NCBI GenBank assembly: GCA_944345045.1
Contig: CALVMI010000079.1
Span: 1 to 12,437, forward strand
DNA from: an uncultured Bacilli bacterium
GTDB taxonomy: Bacteria; Bacillota_I; Bacilli_A; RF39; UBA660
Length of the DNA stretch: 12,437 nt
Reading direction: 5' to 3'
In this document: piece by piece, positions 12,208-12,437 of the stretch
Numbering within the stretch: the first letter of the stretch is position 1
Layout: each line of letters opens with the position of its first letter
Position numbers and translations under genes: made by a program
The notes under the pieces: generated by a model
Told to the model about the DNA's origin: nothing
The model's input: only the letters and a program-made list of their open reading frames with translations
The model's database searches: none

Positions 12208-12437
12208 ATGAAATTAGAAAAATATAAAAGTAAAGATCCAAAGAAAATAGGCATAATCGTATTTACAGTAATTTGTATTTTGTTAGTGACCGGAGTGTTT
12301 CTATATACCTCATTTGCTTCATTTGAAACAAATGAAACATTTAATATCATAAATGGCGAAGTAGAAGACTTAGGAGATGTCTATTTTGCTTTTTATATCG
12401 ATAATGAGCTAGTAAGTGAAATGCCTTTACAAAACTC
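12208..12437 (+). CDS. Start of a third surface-protein paralogue (3' end outside window)
   Basis: The visible 76 codons read MKLEKYKSKDPKKIGIIVF..., one membrane helix, then the same N-domain as the 7037 gene. Only six of 76 residues differ (positions 14, 18, 21, 22, 64 and 74), and the DNA is also very similar, so the duplication is recent or maintained by gene conversion. It should likewise place a large domain outside the cell. The ribosome site AAGGTGAT is inside the leader hairpin. The C-terminal, potentially variable part cannot be seen. Confidence 0.8.
   Translation, partial: MKLEKYKSKDPKKIGIIVFTVICILLVTGVFLYTSFASFETNETFNIINGEVEDLGDVYFAFYIDNELVSEMPLQN

Noticed and set aside
12093..12350. 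Minus-strand reading frame across the end of nth and copy 3
   Set aside because: It crosses two plus-strand genes and the G10 module, has no ribosome site and shows no recognisable domain; likewise the other opposite-strand frames inside genes (922-1182, 7785-8264, 10626-10880, 11304-11519).
7037..12437. A complete diversity-generating retroelement within the window
   Set aside because: No reverse transcriptase, accessory protein or A-rich template copy of 8174-8290 is present; only a possible target can be proposed.
1..12437. tRNA, rRNA, CRISPR array or insertion-sequence ends
   Set aside because: No cloverleaf, rRNA-like block, regular spacer-repeat pattern or terminal inverted repeats with target duplications could be seen by reading both strands.

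Overview
The window is AT-rich (roughly one third G+C). It carries Bacillota-type genes (recX, a PrsA-like lipoprotein, zinc-less rpsD, dnaD-nth, YjcZ-like tiny membrane proteins), strong AGGAGG/GGTGAT ribosome sites and the standard code. All intact genes end in TAA or TAG. This suggests an uncultured, probably gut-associated low-GC Bacillota (Bacilli/Erysipelotrichia-like). That placement is inference, and no rRNA is present to fix it.

Layout. 1-843 is the 3' part of a flavin/2Fe-2S reductase. 912-1670 is recX, which converges on a prsA-like gene (2711-1698) across a bidirectional terminator. 2843-3071 holds two tiny single-helix membrane proteins behind a sigma-K-like promoter. 3156-4910 is a HerA-type ATPase without NurA. 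6043-4937 is a membrane-anchored extracellular protein, and 6709-6107 is rpsD with a structured leader. 7037-8359 is a large surface protein, 8550-9389 an Rpn-type PD-(D/E)XK nuclease, and 9473-9705 a decayed surface-protein copy. 9802-12131 holds cca, dnaD and nth, and 12208 to the end is the start of a third surface-protein copy.

The main discovery candidate is a repeated expression module in front of the three related surface genes. Each copy has a TTGAC(A/T/G) -35 box, then exactly ten G, then a TGATANNAT extended -10, then a hairpin with a four-base A/G loop ending in 6-7 T. In two copies the ribosome site lies inside the hairpin's 3' arm and the ATG follows at once. Between copies the hairpin arms change sequence on both sides but keep pairing. 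My reading is a phase-variable promoter (slippage of G10 changes the -35/-10 spacing) coupled to an insulator: read-through RNA would fold the hairpin, terminate and hide the ribosome site, whereas RNA started at the module's own -10 would begin within the 5' arm and escape.

The only full-length gene under this control (7037-8359) ends in a C-terminal segment of about 52% G+C, rich in NNY codons, closing on a GLRPV motif. This resembles the variable region of C-type-lectin-fold proteins diversified by diversity-generating retroelements. No reverse transcriptase or template lies in the window, so that part is a hypothesis. The rest of the window is mostly ordinary housekeeping sequence, with several promoters and terminators that can be read directly.
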